DNA from: Calycina herbarum
Taxonomy: Eukaryota; Ascomycota; Leotiomycetes; Helotiales; Pezizellaceae
Assembly: GCA_001414485.1 (NCBI GenBank)
Contig: LLEY01000192.1
Coordinates: 45,070-109,069 of the forward strand
Direction: 5' to 3'
Length of the DNA: 64,000 bases
Every line of letters begins with the position of its first letter. Position 1 is the stretch's first letter. The notes beneath the pieces were generated by a model. That model was not told where the DNA came from. It was given only the letters and a program-made list of their open reading frames with translations, and did not search any database. The translations under genes were made by a program, and so were the position numbers. Below, in pieces: positions 1 to 10,575 of this stretch.

Positions 1-792
1 ACACCATGGCGGGGTAATGTCCTCAAAATGCTTCGAGGCCCACTTGACAAATCACTCTACGCCAATGACAGTGGAGGTCTGTAAAACGCGGGATGGAAAC
101 CTGGCTGTGCCGCAGTTGCATCGGCCGTTATCGCTATTCTTGTGGATTCAAGGATCACCGGGACGACCGGGTTACATGCTGTGTATATTGATTGTGTAAG
201 AGGTGTGCAGAATAAAAGTAACCATCCATCCACCATATTTAGAGCCTCTCTGTGAGAAGGTTTGGGGGCTATCGACTCCTCTGTTCCTTTCTGTGTTCCC
301 AAACAAACATGGGATCGTTTTATTGGTTGGATCGTCGGGAACGTTTCTTGCTCTGGGCAGGCTTAACATTGGAGACCCACTTCACCCGCGTTCTTGGACT
401 TTGATTTGCGACAGCCTCAATTCCTAAAGAGGTAAACGCGATTCCTTGGCATACCCCCTCAATCTGGGACGCGGGATCTTTTTCGTACCTGTAGGTTTGC
501 GGCGAGGTCCAAGTGTGGTGACTGGTGACTCTCTTTTCGACTTCTGTTAGGTACTCCTTTGGGTTCGTTCCTTTGCTTGTGTTCCTGCTTCAGTACTCCA
601 AATTTGCCATATTTTGTATTTTGTTGTCGTTGTTTGGTTTAATTTCGCATTGAATAGCTGTTTTTGCCAAGCTAGTTTTTTATATCGCCTAGTCCGTGTT
701 ACGCTAGCAACTTTACATAGTCGTGAGTTCGACCATTGTGCTGCTCCGGAGCCTTTCGTTGGTCGTCAATTCCGTTGTCGGATGGCACCGCG
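1..792. other. Left edge, no gene recognised
   Basis: Only short overlapping reading frames occur here, with no protein family I recognise. The last 150-200 bases are pyrimidine-rich and directly precede the CFEM gene start, so they probably hold its promoter and 5' UTR. The end of an upstream gene could lie here unseen. Confidence 0.5.
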
Positions 793-2859
793 ATGGAGAG
801 CCAAAACTCTATGGAACAACAGAGAAGGAAAAATGCAGCACGAGTAAATATTATCGCCTACTCGGTGGTGATACTTTCTGGTGTATTGCTCGTAACCTCA
901 GGTGGACTTGCGCTCTCATCGAAGCACAAGGCAATTCGAAGGGAGATAATCGCGCAAGAGGAATCCGATTTGAGAGTTCGAGATATCAATCATTTTCTGG
1001 ATGAGATTCCAAGATGCGTTGTGAGTATCCATTGTTATTTCCCTTCCGGCGTTTCCGTTTCCGGGCTGGGATGAAGGAATAATCTTGCCGTCATGGAAAG
1101 AAACTTGTTCTAATCATTCTTTGGATAGTCTAGTTGTATCTTCCCTCGAATTCTTCAGCAGGGTTGCGCCCATACGGATACGAATTGTATATGTCGAAAT
1201 TTACGATCCTTGGATGATTACGATGATTCGCCGAAGCCCGAAAAACATGAGTTGAAGAGGGAATTGATGGAGGAGGTTGAGGTTAGGGAGGTTATTGTAG
1301 AGAGGTCGGAGCCGTGTATACCGAATTTTGGCAAACGAGACAAGATTCGAATCGAGGTCGAGAATACAGAGGGAAAACCAGATGTTACTGAGCAACCAAG
1401 CCCGAATGAGCCCGACTCGGTTGAACAAGCAGATGGGTTCGAGATTCAAATCACAGTTGAGAACACGGAAGGAAAGTCAGAATCTTCTGATAAACCGATG
1501 CCGGTTGAGGTTGAATTGGTAGAAACTGCGCCCCAAAACGAGACGGAAATTGAAGAACAACGTCATTTTAAACATTGTGTGGAGGAATGTTCGTTACTTG
1601 AACAAATTCGTCAGTAATTCTCATGTAATTTACTATATCTGGCAATCCACTAATAATTGTGCTTACTAGGTGCTCCCGTCTACATCGCCAACTACTGCTG
1701 GGGTCTCGGAGAATCTTTTGAGTTTCCCGAAGTAATGGTTCCAATGGCCAAAAGGCAGGCTCTCTCAAGTGTGGGATCTGCAAGCGCTCCATTTCGTGCC
1801 AGTACTGTCCCAACCCTTTCGACCCGAACTTTCGTGAGTGCAAGTGCGTCTGGGGCAAATCCAACAAGAACAAGTGGCAGTGTCAGTGTCGGTGTCACTA
1901 CACTGCCCAACGGTGTAGTTTCAAGTGCTACCAAAACTGTTTTTGTGACGGGCGCTGCTACAGTGACAGTATCCCCAACTTCTACTCCTACCGAAGACCC
2001 GAGCCCCGGTGGTCTCTCGACTGGTGCGAAAATTGGATTGGGTGTCGCGATTCCACTTGTTGTTATCTTTGCTCTCGCCGCTCTTGCATTCTGGTGGTTC
2101 AGAATCCGCAAGAAGAAACAAACTCCACCAGTCGCAGAAACAGTTGAACCATACAACGGAATGCCCGAGCTTGGAGAAGGAGCTTTCCAAGAAAACAAGA
2201 GGTCGGAACTAGGAGCAGGTGGAACAGAAATCAAGAAACCAGAAGCCGTCAAATATCCGACCGAAATGGACGCCCCACGCACTCCCGCGGTACCAGTCTT
2301 CGAACTACCTAATAACCCATCGACCCAAAACCTCACACCAGAATTGGGACCCGGATCTCCAGTCGTGAGGAAACCAGTCAACCAAGTTACGCCTTCTGGC
2401 TTCCAACCACCATGGGATACAGGTGAACAAGATGGCTTCATGACACCTCCAATGATGGCCAACCTCGGTCATGGAAATGGAAGTGTCAATTCCCTAGCTT
2501 TACACGAGCAACCAGCGCGTGCAACATCTTTACATCCGCAAAAACCTTTACATTCCCCTCAGGTGTCTGTCTCCAGCACTGCACCTCCTTATCCTTCTAC
2601 TTCGCCAGTTTCTCCCCCTACGGCATCAAATACCCTTGCTAGTTCGGATGATCAGGAGTTGGCGCAGTTGGAACGGGAAATGGCCGCTGTGAGGGAGAGG
2701 AAGGAGAGATTGAGGGAGGTTGAGGCTTTAGAGAGGAGGGAGGAGGAGTTGAAGAGAAGGATTAGCAGTCTACCTGGTGGTAGTGGGGGTGCGTCGCCTA
2801 ATTCGGGGCCAGGTGGTGGATTGGGAGGTATCGGGGATGCCGTTGAGAAAACTTCTTGA
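793..2859 (+). CDS. CFEM-domain membrane protein with an acidic insert inside the CFEM domain
   Basis: The model has three exons, 793-1020, 1129-1609 and 1670-2859, giving 632 aa. Intron 1 has a GTGAGT donor and CTAAT branch. Intron 2 uses a weaker GTCAGT donor but is the choice that keeps frame. Residues 18-40 form a hydrophobic signal or anchor. Cysteines 75, 79, 89, 96, 98, 226, 230 and 246 reproduce the eight-cysteine CFEM order (CVSSC, GC, TDTNCIC, CVEEC, NYC), but about 127 acidic residues separate the fifth and sixth, where about ten are usual. The insert contains a twofold repeat around VENTEGK (residues 152-159 and 185-192). A Ser/Thr-rich stretch follows, then a TM helix (about 359-380) with a basic stop (RIRKKKQ), a proline-rich cytoplasmic tail and a C-terminal Glu/Arg coiled coil. 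CFEM proteins are extracellular, often heme-binding or sensory; the role here is unknown. The first ATG at 793 was chosen because it starts just before the hydrophobic segment. Confidence 0.7.
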
Positions 2860-3344
2860 TTGGTGGGAGCTCTAAGGGGAAGAAATGATGATAATAATAT
2901 GTGCATATGTGGGCTTGGGTGATTGTTTTGGAAGTTGCATGATTATACCCGTGAGTTTGTTGCAAATGTTTTGGTGGTGGGGTGTTTTGGCTGCCTGTAA
3001 GGAAGGGGTTCAAACTTTGAAACTAATAGGTTGCGGTGTTCATGATGGAAAGTTGTGAATGATAAATCCTAGATTGAGGCTCTACCAACTAGAACGAACT
3101 AGAACGCAATTCCAGACTAGATTTAAAAAAAAAGGGAGTTTTAGGAAGTCCCTGTCGTTTTCTAGCCAGATAAATACAGGCTGAGTAGAACACAGCCACG
3201 ATACCAACAACCAACCAACCCACCCAGTACATTATTTAAGTTGGGTTGGAACAAACTCCCACCTCTTTTTAATTCTGGGCATCAATTAATTTTTCCGTCT
3301 CGTCAATATCATTTGCAATCGTTGCATGAACGGTAACAGGAAAC
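2860..3344. other. Intergenic, no gene seen
   Basis: This spacer lies between the CFEM gene and the ankyrin-type gene. It contains an A-rich tract near 3123-3133 and short pyrimidine-rich stretches, probably a 3' UTR followed by a promoter. No RNA gene or repeat was recognised. Confidence 0.5.
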
Positions 3345-4847
3345 ATGCCTCTCTTTGCTCTCCCACAGGAGATTATAGATGAGCTTTTTCTTGAATTTGT
3401 TTCTGTGCGTTCTCTCAAGCGTTCTATGAGACTCAGGCTTGTTAGTAGTAAGTGGATTTGATCGTCTTCCATGTATTATACTAACTACGCTCTTAGAAGA
3501 ATTTTCGCACCATGCTACTCGAGCCATTTTTCGGTCTCATATCCTCGACAAAGACCTGATGAATAAACTCTCCATTCTCTCGGTATGGCCATCGAGTTAC
3601 AACTTCATATGCTTGACTCCAGTTATTCTACAAAGATACATGGCCTATCGAATATTCTTCCACGACGATAAAAGATTCCCATATCAAATCCAATATGTCG
3701 CAGAGCGTATCTGCGAACTGAAATGCGATACTGGTGATGCAGCCATGTTCTCATATATACAGGATCTTTGTGCTCTTCACTTTTTGCAAGAGTTCCCAAA
3801 TCGAATATATATATATCAAAACGACCAAACCAACCTAGAACGGGACGTTGCAAGAGAAACATTGCCACTCGACATCATTCTTGCCGCAGTTTGTCTGCGA
3901 CTTCCTTATTCGTTGGCCGCGTTCAATGGAGACCTTGAGTTGATAAAGGGTCTCCTCGCCAACGAGCCAGAGGAGGCAAAAGTTGACGATGACATACAGA
4001 TGAATTTTCTTTGCGAAATGATTGTATTCTCCACTTTAGGACGCCAAGCAGAGGTTTTGACTATGCTTGGGAACGCAAGCCTCGGGATTTTGAGGTTTCG
4101 AACCGAGGTTCTCCATACTCTTCGGATCTCAATACAGCAATGTTCCATACTACTTTTCCCGAACACTATAAGCGCCTAGCAGCCACTTTTGGGTCCGAAA
4201 ATGAAGTATTTTCCTACAGACGCGAAGGAGATTTGAATAATCGTTTGTGCCGAAGTGCAGCCTACGGCCATGTGGAAATGGTTCAATATTTTATCGACCA
4301 AGGGGGCTTTTTGAATGATCCTATGGCAAGTCGAAGGTTGGGGCATTGTCATGGTCAAGAGCACCTTCGGTTTCTGGGAGCGCTTCGTACTAGAGGACAA
4401 AGTTTGTCCCAGCCCCTCTTACGTGCTATTAAAGACGGTCCCAGAGCCAACGAAACGGTAGTAGCCCTGCTGCTTGCACGCGGCGCGGATCCCAACTGGT
4501 CGTCACCTGAAGATACCCCACTTCTTGCCGCTGTGGCTAGAAACAAGACTTCAATCATTCGTTTGTTGGTAGAAGGTGGTGCTGATGTTAATGATGGGAT
4601 TCCTCCCCCGATTGTATTAGCTGTTCGCAATGAAAATACTCAAACCTTCCAGTATCTTCTGGATCAGGGTGCGACACTTGCTAGTCCAAAGACGGGTGCT
4701 TGGGCTATGGCTTTTGCAAAACTCTATGCTTTAGACTCCATGGTTGAGCTCTTGGTACGGGAAGGTGTTGATGAAACTGCTGTGCTTCAACGAGTTCCAA
4801 CTAGCGATGAATTGTGGAGTTATGGATATCACAGTTATAAATTCTAG
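3345..4847 (+). pseudogene. Ankyrin-repeat protein gene with an apparent frameshift
   Basis: The ATG at 3345 opens an F-box-like start (LPQEIIDELF, then LRLVS), a common beginning of fungal ankyrin proteins. A 49-bp intron (3448-3496; GTAAGT, CTAAC, TTAG) joins in frame to a reading frame that stops at 4179. The ankyrin repeats continue in another frame from about 4011 to 4847, with units such as AAYGHVEMVQYFIDQG, VVALLLARGADPNW and IIRLLVEGGADVN. No good intron of the required length (2 modulo 3) bridges the two frames. The only frame-fitting choice, 4024-4094, has a poor branch site and would remove a repeat-like segment. A single-base indel between about 4040 and 4178 is therefore the simplest reading. 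Ankyrin arrays mediate protein-protein contacts; no partner is suggested by the neighbours. An assembly error is the main alternative to a true pseudogene. Confidence 0.65.
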
Positions 4848-5928
4848 TTTTCAGCAATTCTTTCTTGAATCCATAGTGTGCCATGAGTTCCGAGCTTTAC
4901 TCTCCGTATACCACTCCCATTTATCATCTTAGATATACTAAGATAATGAAAATCATTCTCCGAGAACGTTTAAGAGATTGGTTAAATCGATTTCATGACT
5001 CTTCTAAATGCTGGCGGAGAATGAATGTAATTTTCCTAGAGTCCTAGACTATTTCCCACAATTGAAACAAAGTGGGTGTACGAAGAGCAATGCCCAGCTC
5101 TCTTACATGTTCGCGCAAAATAGAAATTCGATGAACTTTAATATTTATGTACGCCAGCCTACCGTCCCTGTCTTCCCTTCTGTTCGTCTTGCTTTGTATT
5201 TTATGGAAGCTCCATTTTCTCGATTTACGATGACTTAAAGCTGAATCACAAACTTGGTAAAACAACACTAGATCATAATTATTATCACCACAAATATAAA
5301 AACAAATAGGTAAACCATCTTTCCCCAGTATCCTTCAGTTATAATCGCTCCTGTTGAAGATTCATTCCCGAGTTTGAGAGATGGGACATAATTCTCTCTC
5401 ACGATACTTGGTGGCTTTTTCACAGAGATGAAGTGTGGGATTAGGGTTGTTTTTGGGGATTCCATAAACATCGCTATAACTATGGGTTTTTGGTTTTAAT
5501 GATATCATCTCCAGTCTTTGCAAGTCATTGGGAAACAATTCTTCCCCGTTCGCTTCGCGACCCTTTCTTTTTCTATTTGTCATCACCGGGTTGTGAGGTT
5601 TTATTCTTCAAAATATATAAAAGTTGTAGATTTCTGTTAGTATTGGCTTCCGAAATGTGTTAGAAATATTCATCTGAACTCTCTACAACATTGTCAATGG
5701 GGATTCTTCACGCACAGTTATTAGTGGAACAATGGTAACACAACATTCAATTCTGTCAACAAACGTAATGATTCCAATATAAGCTAAATGAGTGGACTTG
5801 GCACCTCCAACCCGCGAGTTAGAATTTTGACTTCCTAATATTCAACTCGACATAAGAAACTTCGACATCTAATTCCATTCCATATTCAACTCAACAAAAG
5901 AAATTCGAATGGGCCAAATGTCCTAAAG
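4848..5928. other. Intergenic, no gene seen
   Basis: About 1.1 kb of moderately AT-rich DNA with only short reading frames of no recognisable family. It lies between two convergent genes, so it probably holds two 3' UTRs. No tRNA or repeat was recognised. Confidence 0.5.
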
Positions 5929-6797
5929 TTACTCGTATTTAATCTTCGTGATCAAATTCCAGGTCGGGTCTGCGCCTGCTTCTTTTACCACGATGAAGCT
6001 CTCTATGCCAGCTGTTTTCGTGCCATCTGAAAGCAACCTGTCTCGGACCATCGCATTCGGGCCTAGCGTAAAGGGTTTCCGGGTTCGGTTATTTTTTCGG
6101 ATTTTGCGATAAGTTCAACATACCCAGGTGATGTTGGGTGAAATTCGATGCTTTCAGCCACGTTACTTTCCTTCCCTTGTGCTTTGAAGGCTTGCACGAA
6201 ATGAGCTTTTGCGGCCGGGTTCTTGATATCGTCTGTTGCAATGAGTCTGGGATTGGTTTTACCACCTGTCTCAGCTTTGTAGCTATCGAGGATTATGTCC
6301 CGATATTTCATACTGGTGAACGCCGGGTCCCCACGATCGACGAATTTGGTAAAATAAACTTGGTCTGTTTTATGGATCGAATAATCGACTACCTTCACTC
6401 CTCTTCGGACATCCCTCACGATTGTAAAACTTTCCCATCCCTTCTCGATATCCGCATAACCTTTCATCCACGATGGTCCGGCATCTCCATTGCCGCTGTT
6501 CACTCTTTTCAGTTGAAAAGCTTTAAGGTTTCCTTGGCCGGGTATGGCTCTTCCACCCTCTGATGCACCAAGTAAAGGTTTATTTCCAGAAGAGCTCCCG
6601 GGATTTTGTGGTGTGTCTCCTTTCCCTCCATTCCCGGGTTGCACCTTTGGTTGAGGTACCTTTGGCGCGGGTGGTACTCGAAGAGCGAGGTTATTGCAAG
6701 ATTGGCTATTGCTGGTAAAAATAGCGGCAGCGTTGGTAAAGATGGAGATACCAGAGAAGAAGGTAAGAAATACCAAAAATAAATTGTTATATTTCAT
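5929..6797 (-). pseudogene. Small secreted protein gene with a 3' frameshift
   Basis: The frame starting at 6797 encodes a clear signal peptide (MKYNNLFLVFLTFF, small residues around position 25), a Pro/Gly/Lys-rich linker (about residues 42-75) and a globular domain, and meets TAG at 6063. A different frame then continues coding-like sequence (TLGPNAMVRDRLLSDG to NLITKIKYE) and ends in TAA at 5929. No GT donor is available to splice the two frames, so a one-base loss in the run at about 6065-6090 is the likely cause. If real, the protein loses about 45 C-terminal residues. I do not recognise the domain. Size, signal peptide and lack of membrane segments fit a secreted protein, possibly a host-interaction protein, but that is inference. 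An upstream in-frame ATG at 6806 adds only three residues. Confidence 0.6.
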
Positions 6798-7559
6798 GGT
6801 GGACAAGCTGGTGTTTGAGACTTGGGTTTGTGGTTAAGAGGGGGGTTTCTTGTAATGGAATTTGTGATATGATTAAGTGGAATAGAGGAGGAGCTTGATG
6901 AATTGAGAACTGTTCTGGCGGCTTCCGCAAGAGACTTTATAGAAACTTCTCTTAGCTTTGTAGCATTGGGATTCTAACTGTCATGTTCCAACTAGGACTT
7001 ACAACATATTTGGTTACTGCTCCCCATGACCTCAACTGTTGCTATGTATGTCAAACTCTGAAATTCTTCGGAATGCCCGAATAAAGTTGCTTGGATTATT
7101 GTCTCATGTAGGTGACGTCGGGTCCAAATACCAACAGCTAGTGCTCGGCATCTCGAGGCAGACTTTAAGAGAATTAAGAAACTGGTAACTCTCCTCATGG
7201 GGATATTACCCACATGGAAGAACAATCGTCACACTCCATGATCTTCAACATACCTATAGACAACATCGGGTGCACAGCAACTTCAAAACTCAATGAAAAA
7301 GTAATGAAAAACACTTGCGGTAATAGAGCGGATGCAATCGGGAATTAGCTATGATTTCCAAATCATCTAATTCTCCTCAAGTATTCATTATAGATACGAA
7401 AAGCCGCAAGCTTATCAATTAGAAGTCATGGGATCTTCACTCACCGACGAACCAAAATTCTCTTGTGACTCGCAACTTTCCAGCACGACGCTCCATTCCA
7501 AATCAGGAGACTTTCCAACATTTGTAAGAACCCCTGATTGTGAACGTTTATTTCTCTCT
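6798..7559. other. Intergenic, no gene seen
   Basis: Promoter side of the minus-strand secreted-protein gene. A purine/pyrimidine-skewed stretch lies directly upstream of its start. The rest holds no recognisable gene. Confidence 0.45.
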
Positions 7560-7990
7560 CAAGGCTCAGCCACTAGAGTTCTATATAGCTAGTTATAGAA
7601 CTTAGTTAAGATAGAAAATATTTTTTTTTTATTCTTAAGACTAGACTTAATATATTAGAAATTATAGATTCTATATCTAAAGAGACACTACTTAAGTAAA
7701 GAGATAGTAGAAAGTATTAAAAGCTAGCTTAAAACTAAAACGTGATAATATATCTAGTATCGGCGTATAACCAGAGACTAGCCGGGCCTCGAGCTATACT
7801 CGGACTTTAATTAGACTATACTTTACCTTCTTAAGTAGATAGCTCTTTTAACAATTAAAACTTGAATTAATTAGATTGAATTTTAGGCCTCTAATCTATC
7901 TTAGTTACTCTATATAGTATCTTTTTAAGTCTTAAAAATAGATTATTTTTTATTACTTTAGTCTGTTTTATGTTTTGTGTTTTGTGTTTT
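7560..7990. repeat. AT-rich, RIP-like repeat remnant
   Basis: This block is strongly AT-rich, rich in TpA and in CTAG/TTAG-type words, and free of open frames, unlike the flanks. It has the look of an RIP-mutated transposon scrap. A few GC-rich islands survive, such as AGCCGGGCCTCGAGCT near 7781, which resembles a GC-rich string near 15873. It ends in a short TTTTGTG microrepeat at about 7970-7996. The original element cannot be identified. Confidence 0.6.
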
Positions 7991-8537
7991 GTGTTTTTGC
8001 ATTGGCCAACTCTTTGCTAATGTCCTCCGTACACATGGTAGAATGCAAAATAATGTTTAAAACATCTTCAAGTTTCAAACTTCCATCGCTTTACTTTGCC
8101 GCATATTTCCAAGAAGAAGACCTCTTCCCCTGTCAAAAAACGGCATAGTACATCACAAGACATATTACAACCAGGGGTTTTCTCGCAAAGAGGAACTTCA
8201 ACGCGTAGAATATCCAACAGCCCAACAATCCAAAAACCATCTCAAGATAGCACAGCCACACACACGAGGGTATGTCTCCAACAGAAGGATTCTTGACGTA
8301 GCTTTGAGTGGTTTGTAAGATCGCACGATAGCTTTCTCGTGATTCCAAGAACGAAGGAAAGCAAGATAGACCCAGGAACCTGAGTTTGGTCCAAAGTTAT
8401 AAGAGCAAGATTGTTCTCCCGTCATCTCCAAGAACAATCAACCATTAGCTTCTGTCTCTTTATTTGACTCCCTCTTGCAACAATATCCTAGTTCCACACT
8501 TCACGGGCTAAGAACAGTAACTCGAAACGTGGCAGCA

Positions 8538-9811
8538 ATGAACGCAATCGGAGGAGCCTTCCTCGCCCTCTCCCTCTACCCGCTTTCCCAATCTTATTTT
8601 CCTCCGAAGGCAACCACTGCCACTGTTGTTCGAATTAGGCTTGGCCTTGCTAATCACAAGGATAGTGGTGCCAACATTGGCGGCGACATTCCAGAAGTCT
8701 CGTTGTTCAATGCCAACGGAGAGCGGATTGGGTTCACTATGGAGGGAGGTCATATTCAGGAGGACAGTTCCACTTTAGCAAGCGGCGGCGATATTCGCGT
8801 GGAGCATATCAACCAAAAGAAAGACGCCGCTGCTTAATATATTTATCTCTCGCACGGTGGCACAGATGCTGTTTGTGTTTCGTCTATCACCATCACAATG
8901 GTATCCGATACGACACCTTACTCGCTCTTTGGGGATATACCTATAGCCTGTGGCGCTAAATTTTACCAGTCCAATGATGTCACCATTGTAGACAAAAGTG
9001 CGTACCACTCGAGGTGTTTTTGGATTGATGGCCCCGAAAAGGATGGGAAGACGACCAATGATCTGAAGCAAGGAATTAGCTGGCATATACCAGATTTTTT
9101 GGGGGAGGTGGCCCGGCTGAATCAATACAACGAATTCCCGGATACCTTGTGCAAAAGCATTCCTCGCCTTCAGATGTGGGACTACATAGACCCACTCCAC
9201 TGCATCCCTATCTTTAAAGAAGAGACTCTTAGCGGTTCAGCAGATGGATTGGATGCCCATCGGGACAAGGTGGTGGCTGATACTGGTATTCTCCAATGCG
9301 ATGATGAGCCAGGCCAGCTGTTACTCTACCCATCAAACAAACCAAATCCACAAATTGTGCCTGATTCCAAATCGAGAGCCAGACTGAGACAGCAAATAAC
9401 AGTTTACGGAAAAACGGAGGTACCAAAAACACATATCCTCCGGGGGCCAAACCTCTCGGCCCAACTTTGAACCCACTGATACCGGAGCAGGTCGATGAAG
9501 CAAGAGCTGATTGCTCGGCTGTTCATGCCAACCGAATAGTGATTAGTGAAAAAGAGACCCATAACGGAGGAGCAAAGGAATTGTGCGAAGCTGAGAACTC
9601 TTGGGGACCGGATTTTGTTTCTACACTGGAGGGAAAGTTTTGCGATATGTGTACTCGACATTTGTGGGATATTTGCTCGGAAACAATTACCAAAGCTTGC
9701 TTTGATGCAGCCACCAGCACTGTTCGACCTGGAAATGGAATTCGTGGTCGTGATTTATTCGGTAGAATGCCTCCTGTGAAGAATTACACGAACGTTGTGG
9801 AATGGAAGTAA
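8538..9811 (+). pseudogene. Conserved fungal secreted-protein gene interrupted by an in-frame TAA
   Basis: The ATG at 8538 begins a signal-peptide-like segment (MNAIGGAFLALSLYPLS). The same frame is open through 9419 except for one TAA at 8835-8837 (codon 100), and both sides read as one conserved protein: before it VRIRLGLANHKDSG and GGDIPEVSLFN; after it YIYLSHGGTDAVCVSSITIT and FGDIPIACG. A 71-bp intron (9420-9490; GTACCA donor, CTGAT branch, CAG acceptor) leads to exon 2 (9491-9811), with the Cys-rich tail SWGPDFVSTLEGKFCDMCT and ACFDAA. This arrangement matches a widespread family of uncharacterised fungal secreted proteins. The stop replaces a residue that is usually polar in the family, so CAA-to-TAA or GAA-to-TAA is likely. 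Alternatives are translational readthrough or an unusual intron, but no splice removes the stop without losing conserved sequence. Function is unknown. Confidence 0.6.
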
Positions 9812-10575
9812 ACGAGAATGGGGTGCGGATTTTCACTTGCTCTGGGTTTCATTTCTTTCTTTTGTTACTGGGATTCTGTTTTTTACTAGTGAGATTTTAC
9901 CTTATCAAATGTAGGCGTTTATAGGATTGACCTACCGTCGCATATCTAAACACATTACCCGTTTTACTTCTTTAATAATCTCAACTTGTGTCCAAATCGG
10001 CAATCTTGTATCAGTACTCAGTTTATGGGCATCTTTTGTTTATTGCGTCGTACTTTTTGTCTTTAGGAGAGCATATTGATATAAGATAGGAGCCGTAAAG
10101 TCAGTGGTGGTGGATGTCTTGTGCGTGTCAAGATCTAAGACAAATGGACTTGAAGAACGGCAGGCACTTGATGAGAAACTATCGTTCCCTCGTTGTCCAT
10201 TGGTAAGTGTAATCAAGATATGAGAGAAATTCATGACGTATTTAGGAATAATCTCTTTGTTATATCACGTTTATTGGGTGGAGTAGTAGCACCCTCGCTT
10301 AGCCCAAGAAAACAATGAAGCCCTTTGGCTGGAATTATTTAAGAATACCTTTCAAAGAAACTCCTTGAACCCTTGAAATGCAACAAGGCTGATTATAATA
10401 GTAGCTCAAAGAATGAAAGATTCATAAGATAACAATACCAGTATTTCCTTTTGTTTCAGAAATATTTAAACGAACAAGAATCAGTTTACAATAAAATTCC
10501 ACAAAAGTGATTGATTTACATAATCGAAAGCAAACTATCTACACAACAGAACAAATCATACTGTTAAACTGGCAA
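9812..10575. other. Intergenic, no gene seen
   Basis: AT-moderate spacer between the secreted-protein gene and the amidoligase gene. It probably contains a 3' UTR and the amidoligase promoter. The frame of the next gene is open upstream of its ATG from about 10507 but lacks an earlier ATG. Confidence 0.45.

Noticed and set aside
1692..2462. 256-codon minus-strand frame as a gene
   Set aside because: It is the antisense shadow of the CFEM protein's third exon, whose TM and coiled-coil features are clear on the plus strand.
9404..9490. Frame change in the secreted-protein gene as a second lesion
   Set aside because: A 71-bp intron with GTACCA donor, CTGAT branch and CAG acceptor restores the frame exactly.
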